From NCBI GenBank assembly GCA_964437445.1, contig CAYTGR010000023.1, forward strand, positions 1 to 64,000: a DNA stretch of 64,000 nt. The letters are read 5' to 3'. The translations under genes and the position numbers were made by a program. Below the pieces are notes generated by a model. The model did not search any database and had not been told where the DNA came from. It saw nothing but the letters and a program-made list of their open reading frames with translations. This stretch comes from CAYTGR01 sp964437445. GTDB taxonomy: Bacteria > Chloroflexota > Anaerolineae > B4-G1 > SLSP01. Shown in pieces: positions 51,202-59,956 of the stretch; position 1 is the first letter of the stretch; each line of letters starts with the position of its first letter.

Positions 51202-52503
51202 ATGAAAAACAAAATCTTTAGGGGCTTATTCATCGGCGGGTTAGTTTTGGGGAGCCTGTTCTCGCTGCGGGCGCTGGCCTGGTCAGCACCTGGCGTCCCC
51301 CCAGCGGTGGCGGGTCAAGCCGGCAGCAACGAGGTCTATGTCCCGGCTGGGCCTTTTGGCATGGGATGCAGCGGCGACTTTTCACCCATCAAATGTGACA
51401 ATGACGCGGTTCCCATCCATCTGGTTTATGTGGATGCCTTTTACATTGATAAGTTAGAGGTCACGAATGCTCAATATGCGGCGTGCGTGGCGGCGCGAGC
51501 CTGCCAGCCCCCCCTGAAACTCAGCTCTGAAACGCGCCCTCATTACTATGACAATCCGGCTTATGCCAATTTCCCGGTGATCCACGTAGATTGGGACCGC
51601 GCCAATAGCTATTGCCGCTGGGTGGGCAAACGCCTGCCCACCGAGGCCGAATGGGAGAAAGCCGCGCGGGGGACCGACTTGCGCTGGTTTCCCTGGGGTA
51701 ATGAAATGCCCACCTGCGAACGCCAGAACTTTAACGGCTGTCTTGGCGATACCGCGCCGGTGGGCAGCTATCCCGGCAACGCCAGCCCCTACGGCGCGTT
51801 GGATATGACCGGCAATGTGCGCGAGTGGGTCAACGATCTGTACGACAAACCCTATTACCGGACCTCGCCTTACCTGAACCCTCAGGGGCCGGCCTACACC
51901 GATAAAGGTGAGCATCTGGTGCGCGGAGGCTCATGGCTGGATTCGGTGGATTTCGGCACCAACACCTGGGTGCGCTTAGACGAAGCCGATATTTACGACA
52001 CGCACTTGATCGGGTTCCGCTGTGCTCGCTCTACCACCGATGCGCCTCCGCCCCCGCCTACTCCCACGCCAACCCCCACGCCGTTTGCCACCGGTGCGGT
52101 TGACACTGGGGGCGGGCTGGTCTGGCTCTCTGATCCCCGGCATCTCACCTTAGTGCATGTGCCCACCGCTGTGGTCACTGAAACCACGTTCCTCACGCTC
52201 ACCTACGGCGGCGAGCCGGCGAGCGGAAACTTGCAGGGGATTCAACACTTTTTCTGGTTAGAGACCGCCTCTCAGCCTTTCCCGGCCCCGGTAGAAGTGC
52301 TGCTGGGATTTAAAGGGCGATACCCTGTTCTCTCCGGTACGCTGGACCTGTATCGGCTGAGCGCCGGCACCTGGCTGACTGAGGGTATCACCGTGACCCA
52401 ACGCGGCGGCGAATATCTGATCGCCTGGATTACCCGGCCGGGGTTATATGGCCTGTTAGGGCAAACGCAGCGTCTTTATCTACCCTTACTGCTGCGTCGT
52501 TAG
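51202..52503 (+). CDS. Secreted SUMF1/FGE-fold protein lacking the catalytic cysteine pair
   Basis: The 433 residues have a signal peptide, then a formylglycine-generating-enzyme fold: VPAGPFGMGC, YIDKLEVTNAQYAACV, WVGKRLPTEAEWEKAARG, LDMTGNVREWVNDLYD, RGGSWLDS and IGFRCAR. The YCYRYRC-like catalytic segment of true FGE is replaced by DFGTNTWVRLDEAD, so oxidase activity is unlikely. A Pro/Thr linker (PPPPPTPTPTPTP) leads to a C-terminal beta domain ending QRLYLPLLLRR. ATG 51202 is preferred for its GAGGTGA site; a GTG nine bases earlier is possible. It follows the GT operon by 10 bases and its end overlaps the convergent CotH gene by 18 bases. Confidence 0.85.
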   Translation: MKNKIFRGLFIGGLVLGSLFSLRALAWSAPGVPPAVAGQAGSNEVYVPAGPFGMGCSGDFSPIKCDNDAVPIHLVYVDAFYIDKLEVTNAQYAACVAARACQPPLKLSSETRPHYYDNPAYANFPVIHVDWDRANSYCRWVGKRLPTEAEWEKAARGTDLRWFPWGNEMPTCERQNFNGCLGDTAPVGSYPGNASPYGALDMTGNVREWVNDLYDKPYYRTSPYLNPQGPAYTDKGEHLVRGGSWLDSVDFGTNTWVRLDEADIYDTHLIGFRCARSTTDAPPPPPTPTPTPTPFATGAVDTGGGLVWLSDPRHLTLVHVPTAVVTETTFLTLTYGGEPASGNLQGIQHFFWLETASQPFPAPVEVLLGFKGRYPVLSGTLDLYRLSAGTWLTEGITVTQRGGEYLIAWITRPGLYGLLGQTQRLYLPLLLRR

Positions 52504-55149
52504 GCGCTTCGCTCCAGGGCGGCGGTGGTTGGTATGCCACCGCCGCCAGGCCACCCCCAGGCCCAGCAGCAGCCCGCAGCCACCCAGCACCACCCATTCC
52601 CAGCGCAGGGCCGTTGAACGCTGCCCCGGATTGAGCGCGCCCGGCGTGAGCTGGTTCACGCTGCCGAGCCGGCGCGCATCGCCCGATTGGTAATCCGGCG
52701 GGTCCACGCGCCACGCTGCCGTGTCGTCATTGCGGCCTTGACCGGTGAAGTACGCACCATCATCGCCCCCTAACCCCCGGAAAGGCGCAGGAAAAACGAC
52801 CCCATCGGCCAGAATGCCAAACGAGACGGGGGTCACCCCATTGCCCTCGGCGACAAAGTCCACACCGATGTCATCGGTGAAGGCGGTTGTCGGCCCGGGA
52901 GCCAGCAGGGCTAGCGCATCGCGTCCAGTTCCAATCCCGAAGCCCGGGTCAGTTTTAACATCCAGGTTCCCATTGCCAACGTAAAAAATTAACCGCCCGT
53001 CGCTTAAATCAAGATCATCCTGTGGAAAGTAAGCCGTGTTGACCGGCGTCTCGCTGGCGAGAATGAGGATCACTGTTCCACGCGGGACGGCAGCCAGCAC
53101 AGCGCTTTGCGGCAGTATAATAGAGCCCTCGCCCGTGCCTGCCTTGGTGTCATTATCGGTAAGCCGCCAGCCGCGCAGGTCGGTGGTGTGACGTCGGACC
53201 AGTAATTCAATCCAGTCGCCTTCAATTGGGCGATCATTAACTGTGGGGTAGTGGGTGCCATTGTCGTTGATCCAGTATTCGTTAATCATCACGTCATCCG
53301 GGTGCAGCGCCGGATCGTTGGCCGGGATAAGGGCGAAATACGCCGTCAGTGGCGAAGTTTCCCCGGCAGTGATAGCGTGTGAGGCAGTCGGGATGCCATC
53401 ACTCCAGCCGGCGAAGGCGTAGTCCGGCGCCGGTACCGCGATGGCCTGGAACGGGATAGAGGTGCTGACATGACCGGCCCAGGGAATTGTGGGGAGCGGC
53501 CATCCGTTCAGGTAGATCTGTCCGCCAGACGCAGGTTCCGCGGTGAGCGTGAGCGTCGTTGTGTCGCCCAAAGGAAAGATGGTAGCCAGCTGTTGGTGCA
53601 TGAGCGCGGGGCGGCGGGCAGCAAAGTCACGCAACGCTGCAACGTTGGCTTCCCAGTCGGTGAGGGAGGGCCAGCGGGCAACTTCGTAGCCGATGTCGGG
53701 ACGTATCATAGCGGCCAGTTGCTCTATCCGGGCGGCCATCGCCTCTGGCGCCAGCACCGTGTTGAGCAGCACCTCACTCCGCGCGATGAATTGCGTCTGG
53801 TAAGCATCGTTTTTCATCAAGGATTGGAACAACAGCCCAAAATCCTCTTCAGTGGCGGCGGTGCGGAAGAGTGACGGTTCATGGGTCGGATCAAGCTGGC
53901 CGCCCCAATCGCCACCGTTGCCATAAATCCAGAACCAACGCCCGCCACCGTCATGGGCACGCGCCACACTTAGTGCGTTCTCCGGGAACCCAAAGTAGAG
54001 ACGCAGGATGGCGTAATCGGTGAAACTATCCACGTCCATTTGCTCACGTAGCATGGCGTAGGCTGCCGAATCGTCCAGCGGATGGGACTTGACCCAGCTC
54101 ATCAGCGCTGCCCATTGGTCGGAATCGCCCTCCCGGGCTTTTTGGCTGCGGATCAGATCGGGCGTCTGAATGCCGAAATTTTCGTCCAGGTAAAAATTAT
54201 CCAGGCGCTCGCTCAGGAGGTAAATACCCCATGTTTGACCGTTGATAAAGAGCAACACCGGTCGTGTCTGGGCGGCTGGCAGCCCCAGCACATTGGCAAT
54301 GTCGGCCACCAGCGGCTCCTGGAGCAGCGTCCAGCGGCCGGTGCGATCGCCGGCTGCCAGCAGCAGGTGGCGGTAGTTCTGGTTTTCCAGCGTTTGTTGG
54401 GGGTGGTTGGAAAAAAGCGTGGTTTGTAAAGTTGGGCTGCCGCCGTAATCGGCGCGGAAATAGAGCCGCAGCGATGGTTTGGGGCTGGAGACGGGACGTT
54501 CGCCGTGGAGGGCCAGCCCTGGCGGCAGGTCAGAACTGGTCGCAACTTCTTGCCAGAAGCGTTGGAAGACGCCGTTGTCCTGATAGCGGAGTCCCGCCGG
54601 AGTTTCAAAACTGACGCGATGGTCCTCAAAAAAAGTGAGGTAGACGGGACGCTCCCAGGCGTCACCACGTTCCTCGGTGTGGAGCAGGATGCCACGGTCG
54701 GCGCTCCATAGATCGACTGGATCGGCCGCAATGGAGAGGATGGGCAGTGTGTGCGTTACGCCGACGATGTAGGCGCTGGTGGCTATGGGGCCGGCCGCGC
54801 CGTTGACAAACTCGCGCGCGCGCACAACGGTCACGCCGGGGGCGGCGACGTCCAGGCGCAGGGGGTGGGTGTAACGCATTCCGACCGTCGTGGTTGGAGC
54901 CGTGCCGTCCAATGTGAAGACAACCGGTGCCCTGGGCACTTGCGGGCGGATCTCCACCGCCATGCTGCCGGCATAGACGCCGCTGGGCGGGGTGAAGGTG
55001 ACCCCGCTGTTAGCGGCAACGGCACGGGTTTCACGCGGCCCGGCCGGCAGTGGCGTGCGTTCCATGCGATCTGTTACCCAGAGCGCCCCGGCCAGCCCGA
55101 TAGCCAGCAGGAGCAGGGGGGTGAATTTCTTCAGTGTTTCATAGTTCAT
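52486..55149 (-). CDS. CotH-kinase family protein with lamin-tail domain and C-terminal TM, paralogue 1
   Basis: The 887 residues start with a signal or TM segment and a chitobiase-like beta domain (FTPPSGVYAGSMAVEIRP). The CotH atypical kinase domain spans roughly residues 140-480. Visible elements are KPSLRLYFRADYGG, FINGQTWGIYLLSERLDNFYL, QMDVDSFTDYAILRLYFG and NGGDWGG. A lamin-tail-like domain follows (MINEYWINDNGTHYP...GDWIELLVRR). The C-terminus has a TM (WVVLGGCGLLLGLGVAW) and basic tail. CotH proteins phosphorylate secreted or spore-coat proteins in Bacillus; here it is presumably an envelope kinase. It ends overlapping the SUMF1-fold gene. Confidence 0.88.
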   Translation of the reverse strand: MNYETLKKFTPLLLLAIGLAGALWVTDRMERTPLPAGPRETRAVAANSGVTFTPPSGVYAGSMAVEIRPQVPRAPVVFTLDGTAPTTTVGMRYTHPLRLDVAAPGVTVVRAREFVNGAAGPIATSAYIVGVTHTLPILSIAADPVDLWSADRGILLHTEERGDAWERPVYLTFFEDHRVSFETPAGLRYQDNGVFQRFWQEVATSSDLPPGLALHGERPVSSPKPSLRLYFRADYGGSPTLQTTLFSNHPQQTLENQNYRHLLLAAGDRTGRWTLLQEPLVADIANVLGLPAAQTRPVLLFINGQTWGIYLLSERLDNFYLDENFGIQTPDLIRSQKAREGDSDQWAALMSWVKSHPLDDSAAYAMLREQMDVDSFTDYAILRLYFGFPENALSVARAHDGGGRWFWIYGNGGDWGGQLDPTHEPSLFRTAATEEDFGLLFQSLMKNDAYQTQFIARSEVLLNTVLAPEAMAARIEQLAAMIRPDIGYEVARWPSLTDWEANVAALRDFAARRPALMHQQLATIFPLGDTTTLTLTAEPASGGQIYLNGWPLPTIPWAGHVSTSIPFQAIAVPAPDYAFAGWSDGIPTASHAITAGETSPLTAYFALIPANDPALHPDDVMINEYWINDNGTHYPTVNDRPIEGDWIELLVRRHTTDLRGWRLTDNDTKAGTGEGSIILPQSAVLAAVPRGTVILILASETPVNTAYFPQDDLDLSDGRLIFYVGNGNLDVKTDPGFGIGTGRDALALLAPGPTTAFTDDIGVDFVAEGNGVTPVSFGILADGVVFPAPFRGLGGDDGAYFTGQGRNDDTAAWRVDPPDYQSGDARRLGSVNQLTPGALNPGQRSTALRWEWVVLGGCGLLLGLGVAWRRWHTNHRRPGAKRLTTQQ

Positions 55150-55157
55150 GGATCAAC

Positions 55158-56444
55158 CTACCGCACCGACAACGAGTGCAGGATTACCCGACGGTCCGGC
55201 AGCTCGTTCCCGGCCGTGTCGCGCACGGCCAGCCGGGCGTTGGTAGCTGGATCGTACATCCCGATGGCGATCCGGTAGTCGCCGCGCGGGAAGGTGGGCG
55301 GTAGTACCAGGGCGTGTTCGTCGCGGATATACTCACCGGCTTGCCAGCGCGTCGTCGGATAGGTCCAGACGACCGGCTGGCTGTCGTCCTGGGCCAATGC
55401 TACGTCGTTGGCGGTCAGGAAATGGACGAAAACTTTGTAGTCGCCTGTCACCGGCTGAGTAGCGTGCCAGTAGAGCACCACGCGCACTGTGACGGTCTCG
55501 CCGGTAGTGACGCGCGCGGGCGCGTCGTAGCCCACAAGTGCGATCCCGTTGTCCAACCTGAACGCGAGCGGGTGATCCGGCGTGGGGGGCTGTGGGCTGA
55601 CGGCCGGTGGGACCAGTAGTGTGGCAATGACCTGCGGCGGGGCGAGCGGTGCGCCGTTGCGCCGGTAGAAGGTGATCTCAACCGGATAGCTGCCCGCTTT
55701 GAGCTCCAGCGGTGGGGCCAGGAGATAGCGATCTGCCAGTTGCGTGCCGGGGTTCCAGTATTCGGTGGAGAGTCCACCCGGCAGCGCGTTCTCGGTGCGT
55801 TGCAGGACGCGCCCGGTGGCCGGATCCAGCAGCCGCAGCACCAGCAACAGCGGCTCGTGGAGCGCCGTATCGGACTGCCAGAAGAGCGTCAGGTGGAACG
55901 GCGCACCGGGTGTGAGGCGACGGCTCTCCAGTCGGTAACCGGTCAAGGTAAACGTTTGTCCTTCTGCGAGTGTAAACGGCAACGTGACCGTGACCGTTTC
56001 GCCTGTTTCAAACGGCGAAGCGACATAACGGTAAAGCGTCAGCGGCGCGGCGGGATCGTCGGGCGCGCCGACGCGATAGACCTCGCGGTAGTGTTCCTGG
56101 AACCAGGGCGAGCTTTGCACGCCCTGCCAGGGAAGGCTGTTCAGGGCGAGACAATAATCGGGGGCTGCCTGCCGGAGCGCCTGGAGCAAACCGGCGGCGT
56201 CGGGATTGGCCGGCAGCGTGAGTTGCGGGCGGCCAGCAGCGTTGTTCAACCAGGCCGGTTGCGCGGCGAGCATCTCTGTCGGGAGGGTTTCGGCGGCGAT
56301 CCAGCGTGTCAGGTTTTCCTGCGACGCTGTGCGCTCCGCCGTTGTGGCGTGATCGCGCAGGACGAAAATCACCCCTCCGGCAAGAAGCGCCAGCCATCCC
56401 GCGCCCAGGAGGATGATCATCATAGGACGTTTTATTCTTCGCAT
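55158..56444 (-). CDS. Single-pass membrane protein with GT39-type extracellular beta modules (no enzyme domain)
   Basis: The 428 residues have one TM near the N-terminus (IILLGAGWLALLAGGVIFVL) and no other hydrophobic segments. The outside part ends in the module DYKVFVHFLTANDVALAQDD...WQAGEYIRDEHALVLPP...IAIGMYDP. This is nearly the same pattern as the C-terminal module of the glycosyltransferase encoded at 48963-51191. It thus looks like the extracellular half of such an enzyme without its catalytic membrane domain. ATG 56444 is chosen; the earlier GTG at 56483 lies within heptamer repeats. It is followed after 8 bases by the CotH paralogue 1 gene. Confidence 0.7.
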   Translation of the reverse strand: MRRIKRPMMIILLGAGWLALLAGGVIFVLRDHATTAERTASQENLTRWIAAETLPTEMLAAQPAWLNNAAGRPQLTLPANPDAAGLLQALRQAAPDYCLALNSLPWQGVQSSPWFQEHYREVYRVGAPDDPAAPLTLYRYVASPFETGETVTVTLPFTLAEGQTFTLTGYRLESRRLTPGAPFHLTLFWQSDTALHEPLLLVLRLLDPATGRVLQRTENALPGGLSTEYWNPGTQLADRYLLAPPLELKAGSYPVEITFYRRNGAPLAPPQVIATLLVPPAVSPQPPTPDHPLAFRLDNGIALVGYDAPARVTTGETVTVRVVLYWHATQPVTGDYKVFVHFLTANDVALAQDDSQPVVWTYPTTRWQAGEYIRDEHALVLPPTFPRGDYRIAIGMYDPATNARLAVRDTAGNELPDRRVILHSLSVR

Positions 56445-56471
56445 TGCTATCAGCCAAAGGTAGCCGGTATT

Positions 56472-56506
56472 TTCACGCTTCACGTTTCACGTTTCACGCT
56501 TCACCT
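56472..56506. repeat. Heptamer tandem repeat, five units of TTCACGT type
   Basis: Units TTCACGC, TTCACGT, TTCACGT, TTCACGC, TTCACCT straddle the stop codon of the CotH paralogue 2 gene. They belong to the ACGTTTC family also seen at 47742-47818. Confidence 0.9.
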
Positions 56507-59218
56507 GGACTTTACCCATTTCATGTAGAGCGCATCCACATCAATGTCGGTGCCCCAAATGCGTGCGCCGTCCAGATCAATCCAACAGCCAGTCTGAACG
56601 AGGGTGAGGCGTTCAGGGGGAACCGAGGGGAACGTGACGGCGGTTGCGGTGATCGTTGCCGTGCGTCCGTAAACCGGTTTCTTGGTGTAGGCGGCCAGCG
56701 CGGCGATCCGCGGCGCGACGATGGTCGCGCCGTTCAGCGTGATGTGCGAGTTGTCCTTGGCCACCACGCCGAAATCGCCGTTTTCCACGTAGACATTCTC
56801 CGCCGTGATGGTACTTTCTTCGCCCGCCGAGATCCCTTTGTCGCCGAGGTTGACCGCGTGCAGGTTTCGCACCGCCACTAACGTGCCGCTCACGTCCAGT
56901 CCATCCCCGCCGAGGTCATGGAAATAGCAGCTCTCCACCATTCCATTGCCGAAATCGGCGTCAAAAGCATCAGAGATGGTGCGCGCCCATTCGGAACCGA
57001 CGAACTCAAAGCGTTCGCGGATAACGTTGATCCCGTCTTCCGAGAGTGAATCCAGAATGTGGCAGCTTTCCAGCCGGATCGCGCTGCGGTAGAAGGTGAT
57101 CCCGCCGGTGAGCGACCAGCCGTTCAGGTTCATGGCTGAAGTCCGTTCTATCGTCACGTGGCGCCAAATGGAAGGGCTACCTGCGTCCAGCACGACCACG
57201 CCGTACCAGAGGTCGGTGGTTGGGCGCAGGACGATTGGGGCCTTGTCGCTTCCCCGGAAATCCAGTGGGCCACGCGCCAGCAGGAAGGAGCCGTGTTCAA
57301 AAAGCAGCGTCGTGCCGGGATCAACGATCAGGCCATAGCCGGCTGGCAGGATCAGCGGATCGGTGATTGTCCAGGTGCCAGCGGGAATCCGTAGCCAGGA
57401 GCTGTCGGAAACTGCTGCCAGATAGGGATAGCGGGCCAGGGCTGTGGCGAGCGTGGGGGCAGGAGGCACCGGCCCGGCTTCCAGGGGGGGCGGGTAATCC
57501 CCCAGGACGGGCTGTGTGAGGGTCTGGGTTAGACCCCACAGACGGGTGATCAGCGTCAGTTCTGGTATAGCGTTGGCAGATGGCAGCAGATCGCGCGGGA
57601 CCTGGAGCTGAACGTAGGGGATCTCGGTGGCCGTGCCGGGCAGCCCGCGCAGCACGAGCGCGTCGGGTACTTCCGACGGCGCCGGTTCAACCGTCAGGCT
57701 GAGTGCATCCGACTGCACCCAATTGCGGTTGACCGGCACGAAGGTGTCACCTGCAACCAGACCAACGATTTCCACCGGGTAGGCCAGGATATTGCCCACG
57801 TCAATAGCCAGAGTGGTGGTGGCCGGTTGAGGGCGCAACAGGTAGGCATACGTGGCCTGAAACGGGTTGAGGACTTCGCGGGCCAGCGCCTGGCGTTGGC
57901 GGAGGATATCCCAGGGGCGAGCCAGGGCTTCCTCACCGAACTCTGGCGTCAAAGCAGCGCGCAACGCTTCGTATTCCGGGCCGAGTTCCTGCTCCAATGC
58001 TTCTACATAGCCGGGCTGGCTCATCCGCCAGAGTTCTTTCACGTAGGCGGCCTGAATCCGGGGGTCATTGTAAAAAACGGTGCGTTGCAGATCCGGGTTG
58101 CCGGGGAAGGCACTCTGGGGTAACCCCAGCAGGCTCAGATCGCCGACGAGGGCGTTGCTATTGATGGCGACCGGTTCCAACAGAGTGGTGATGGGATTGT
58201 AGTAGTAGCGCAGGTTATGCCAGATGAGACCGTGAGGGGCACTCCAGAGGTCGGAGAGCGCCAGGAAGCGCCCCATGGTCTCCAAATCTAAGACCTCACC
58301 AGCGGCGCGTTCGCCGGTCCAGATCGCGCGCAGTTTCCCGATTGCCACGTCGCTTTGCTGCGCCAGGCCGGGTGCATTGACGGGGTTGTCGCCCGCGCCG
58401 TAATCATCAATCACGTAGAAATCGTTGACCCCGACGGGAATGTTCTGATCGGCGTGGTAAGCCCGGAACTTCCACATCAAATCTTCGTCGTATCGCAGGA
58501 GCAACCCGGCGCGGCGGAGTTGGGATTCCATCAGCTCTTTGGAAAAGCCCTCTTCAACAGCGTAGATCCCTTTGTAGGTACCATTCAAGACGACGCGCGC
58601 GAAACGATAGCGCACGCCGAGCACGCCTTCCTGGCTGAGGTTTTTGAGGAAGAGCCATTCGTTGAGATAGTTACGCCGGGCCGGATCCTGGATCGCGAAG
58701 ACTTTCATCCCGTAGACGTATTGCTCACCTTTGGTCTGGATACGGAGCGACCATTTATCAAACATGATATGTTCAATCCAGTCGCCCTTGAGCCGGACCC
58801 GAACCGGGATTTCCTCTTGCCCCAGCCGCAGCTGCGCCGGGACGTAGTCGTTCCCTTCGGCAAGGAGGACGCCCAGTTGCAGCGCCCGTTCGCGGGTGGC
58901 TTCAATCCTGGCAAAATCGGCAGGGGCGATGTCAAGGTAAAGGGTGTCCAGCACGTCGCCGGTCTCGCGGAAAGTGGGGGTCGGTGTCGGCGGCAGCGGG
59001 GTGGGCGTGGCAATGGCGGTGGGCGGCTGTGGTGCAATCCCTGATGGCGTTGAGGCCGCCGCGCCGGGAAGAGAAGCGACTAACCCAAACGCCCCGAGTG
59101 CCAGTGCCAGCAACGTCACCAGCGGGAACCAGCGTCCGCGCAGCCAAAGAGACGCGCCCTTGACCGGTTGATCTTGCGTTGGCTGCGAATTGGCAAAGGC
59201 TTCACGCTGAATTTTCAT
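56501..59218 (-). CDS. CotH-kinase family protein with right-handed beta-helix domain, paralogue 2
   Basis: The 905 residues carry an N-terminal TM (LVTLLALALGAFGLVASLPG) and a Pro/Thr-rich linker. The CotH domain is at roughly residues 90-500, with VRLKGDWIEHIMFDKWSLRI, RRNYLNEWLFLKNLSQEGVLG, VVLNGTYKGIYAVEEGFSKEL and LLRYDEDLMW. The C-terminal third is a right-handed beta helix (repeats such as IRLESCHILDSLSEDGIN, MVESCYFHDLGGDGLDVSG and ITAENVYVENGDFGV), commonly a carbohydrate-binding or processing fold. The kinase plus beta-helix combination suggests modification of an extracellular polymer or surface protein. It is the fourth gene of the DUF4956-to-CotH minus-strand run. Confidence 0.88.
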   Translation of the reverse strand: MKIQREAFANSQPTQDQPVKGASLWLRGRWFPLVTLLALALGAFGLVASLPGAAASTPSGIAPQPPTAIATPTPLPPTPTPTFRETGDVLDTLYLDIAPADFARIEATRERALQLGVLLAEGNDYVPAQLRLGQEEIPVRVRLKGDWIEHIMFDKWSLRIQTKGEQYVYGMKVFAIQDPARRNYLNEWLFLKNLSQEGVLGVRYRFARVVLNGTYKGIYAVEEGFSKELMESQLRRAGLLLRYDEDLMWKFRAYHADQNIPVGVNDFYVIDDYGAGDNPVNAPGLAQQSDVAIGKLRAIWTGERAAGEVLDLETMGRFLALSDLWSAPHGLIWHNLRYYYNPITTLLEPVAINSNALVGDLSLLGLPQSAFPGNPDLQRTVFYNDPRIQAAYVKELWRMSQPGYVEALEQELGPEYEALRAALTPEFGEEALARPWDILRQRQALAREVLNPFQATYAYLLRPQPATTTLAIDVGNILAYPVEIVGLVAGDTFVPVNRNWVQSDALSLTVEPAPSEVPDALVLRGLPGTATEIPYVQLQVPRDLLPSANAIPELTLITRLWGLTQTLTQPVLGDYPPPLEAGPVPPAPTLATALARYPYLAAVSDSSWLRIPAGTWTITDPLILPAGYGLIVDPGTTLLFEHGSFLLARGPLDFRGSDKAPIVLRPTTDLWYGVVVLDAGSPSIWRHVTIERTSAMNLNGWSLTGGITFYRSAIRLESCHILDSLSEDGINVIRERFEFVGSEWARTISDAFDADFGNGMVESCYFHDLGGDGLDVSGTLVAVRNLHAVNLGDKGISAGEESTITAENVYVENGDFGVVAKDNSHITLNGATIVAPRIAALAAYTKKPVYGRTATITATAVTFPSVPPERLTLVQTGCWIDLDGARIWGTDIDVDALYMKWVKSR

Positions 59219-59239
59219 TTCAGTACAACCTTTCTTCCC

Positions 59240-59956
59240 TTACGGCAACTCCACGCCCTCAAAGTCGGGCGCGGTAAGCATCCCTTGCACATACTTGGAG
59301 TAACGATCCACCCGCACAGGGAAGTGGGCTAACACTTCTGCCAGGCGGCGATAGATGGCCGGGTCGGTAGGAGACTTGAGTTCCAGGAGGGCGTGGTTCA
59401 TGAGTAAGCCGGCGCGATCCAGGTTAGGCCGGGCGGAAAAGCGTTGATCGTAGGCGTGCAGGTCGGAATCTAGGGTCAGCCGGAGTGCCCCATCGGGTGT
59501 GGCATAGTAGGCGCGCCGGTAATGGTTGATGAGGGTGGGATAGGCAAACTGGTCCAGCCAGGCCAAGGCCCGGCCGGTGACGGCGCGACGCAGACTGGAG
59601 AGCAGCTCGGGCCAGCATGGTTGGGTCAGATCCAGCTGCAAATCCGGCCAGGCGATCTCTTTCCAGCCGACCAGGCCTTGTTTACGTTTGAGTTCCAACC
59701 GCGTGGGACCGTTGAGGGTCAGCGTAGGGCCATACCAACGCAGCCGCAGTTTGGCGCGCTCGCCGCTGCCACTTAAATTTTCGTTCAGGCTGGAATAGTC
59801 GCCGGTGTCAAAATAGAGACTGTTGACCTGACGTGGCGGGTAGGCCACGCGCCAGTGGGCGGGATGCAGCCGCACCCAGGCTTCAATCTCGGCGCGGGTG
59901 CTTGATTCGCAGGGGATCTTAATTTCGTAGCGTGGCGGTTCAACCAAGATCTTCAT
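59240..59956 (-). CDS. VTC-domain protein (polyphosphate polymerase-like)
   Basis: The 238 residues have the VTC tunnel-fold pattern: YEIKIPCES, VNSLYFDTGDYSSLNENL, RAKLRLRWYG, RLELKRKQGLVGWKE, RRAYYATPDGALRLTLD and LLELKSPTDP. The basic residues lining the tunnel and the acidic metal ligands appear to be present, so polyphosphate or another triphosphate chemistry is plausible. ATG 59956 overlaps the stop of the preceding CotH-like gene by four bases. In many bacteria VTC proteins occur with DUF4956 and CotH genes, exactly as here. Confidence 0.88.
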   Translation of the reverse strand: MKILVEPPRYEIKIPCESSTRAEIEAWVRLHPAHWRVAYPPRQVNSLYFDTGDYSSLNENLSGSGERAKLRLRWYGPTLTLNGPTRLELKRKQGLVGWKEIAWPDLQLDLTQPCWPELLSSLRRAVTGRALAWLDQFAYPTLINHYRRAYYATPDGALRLTLDSDLHAYDQRFSARPNLDRAGLLMNHALLELKSPTDPAIYRRLAEVLAHFPVRVDRYSKYVQGMLTAPDFEGVELP

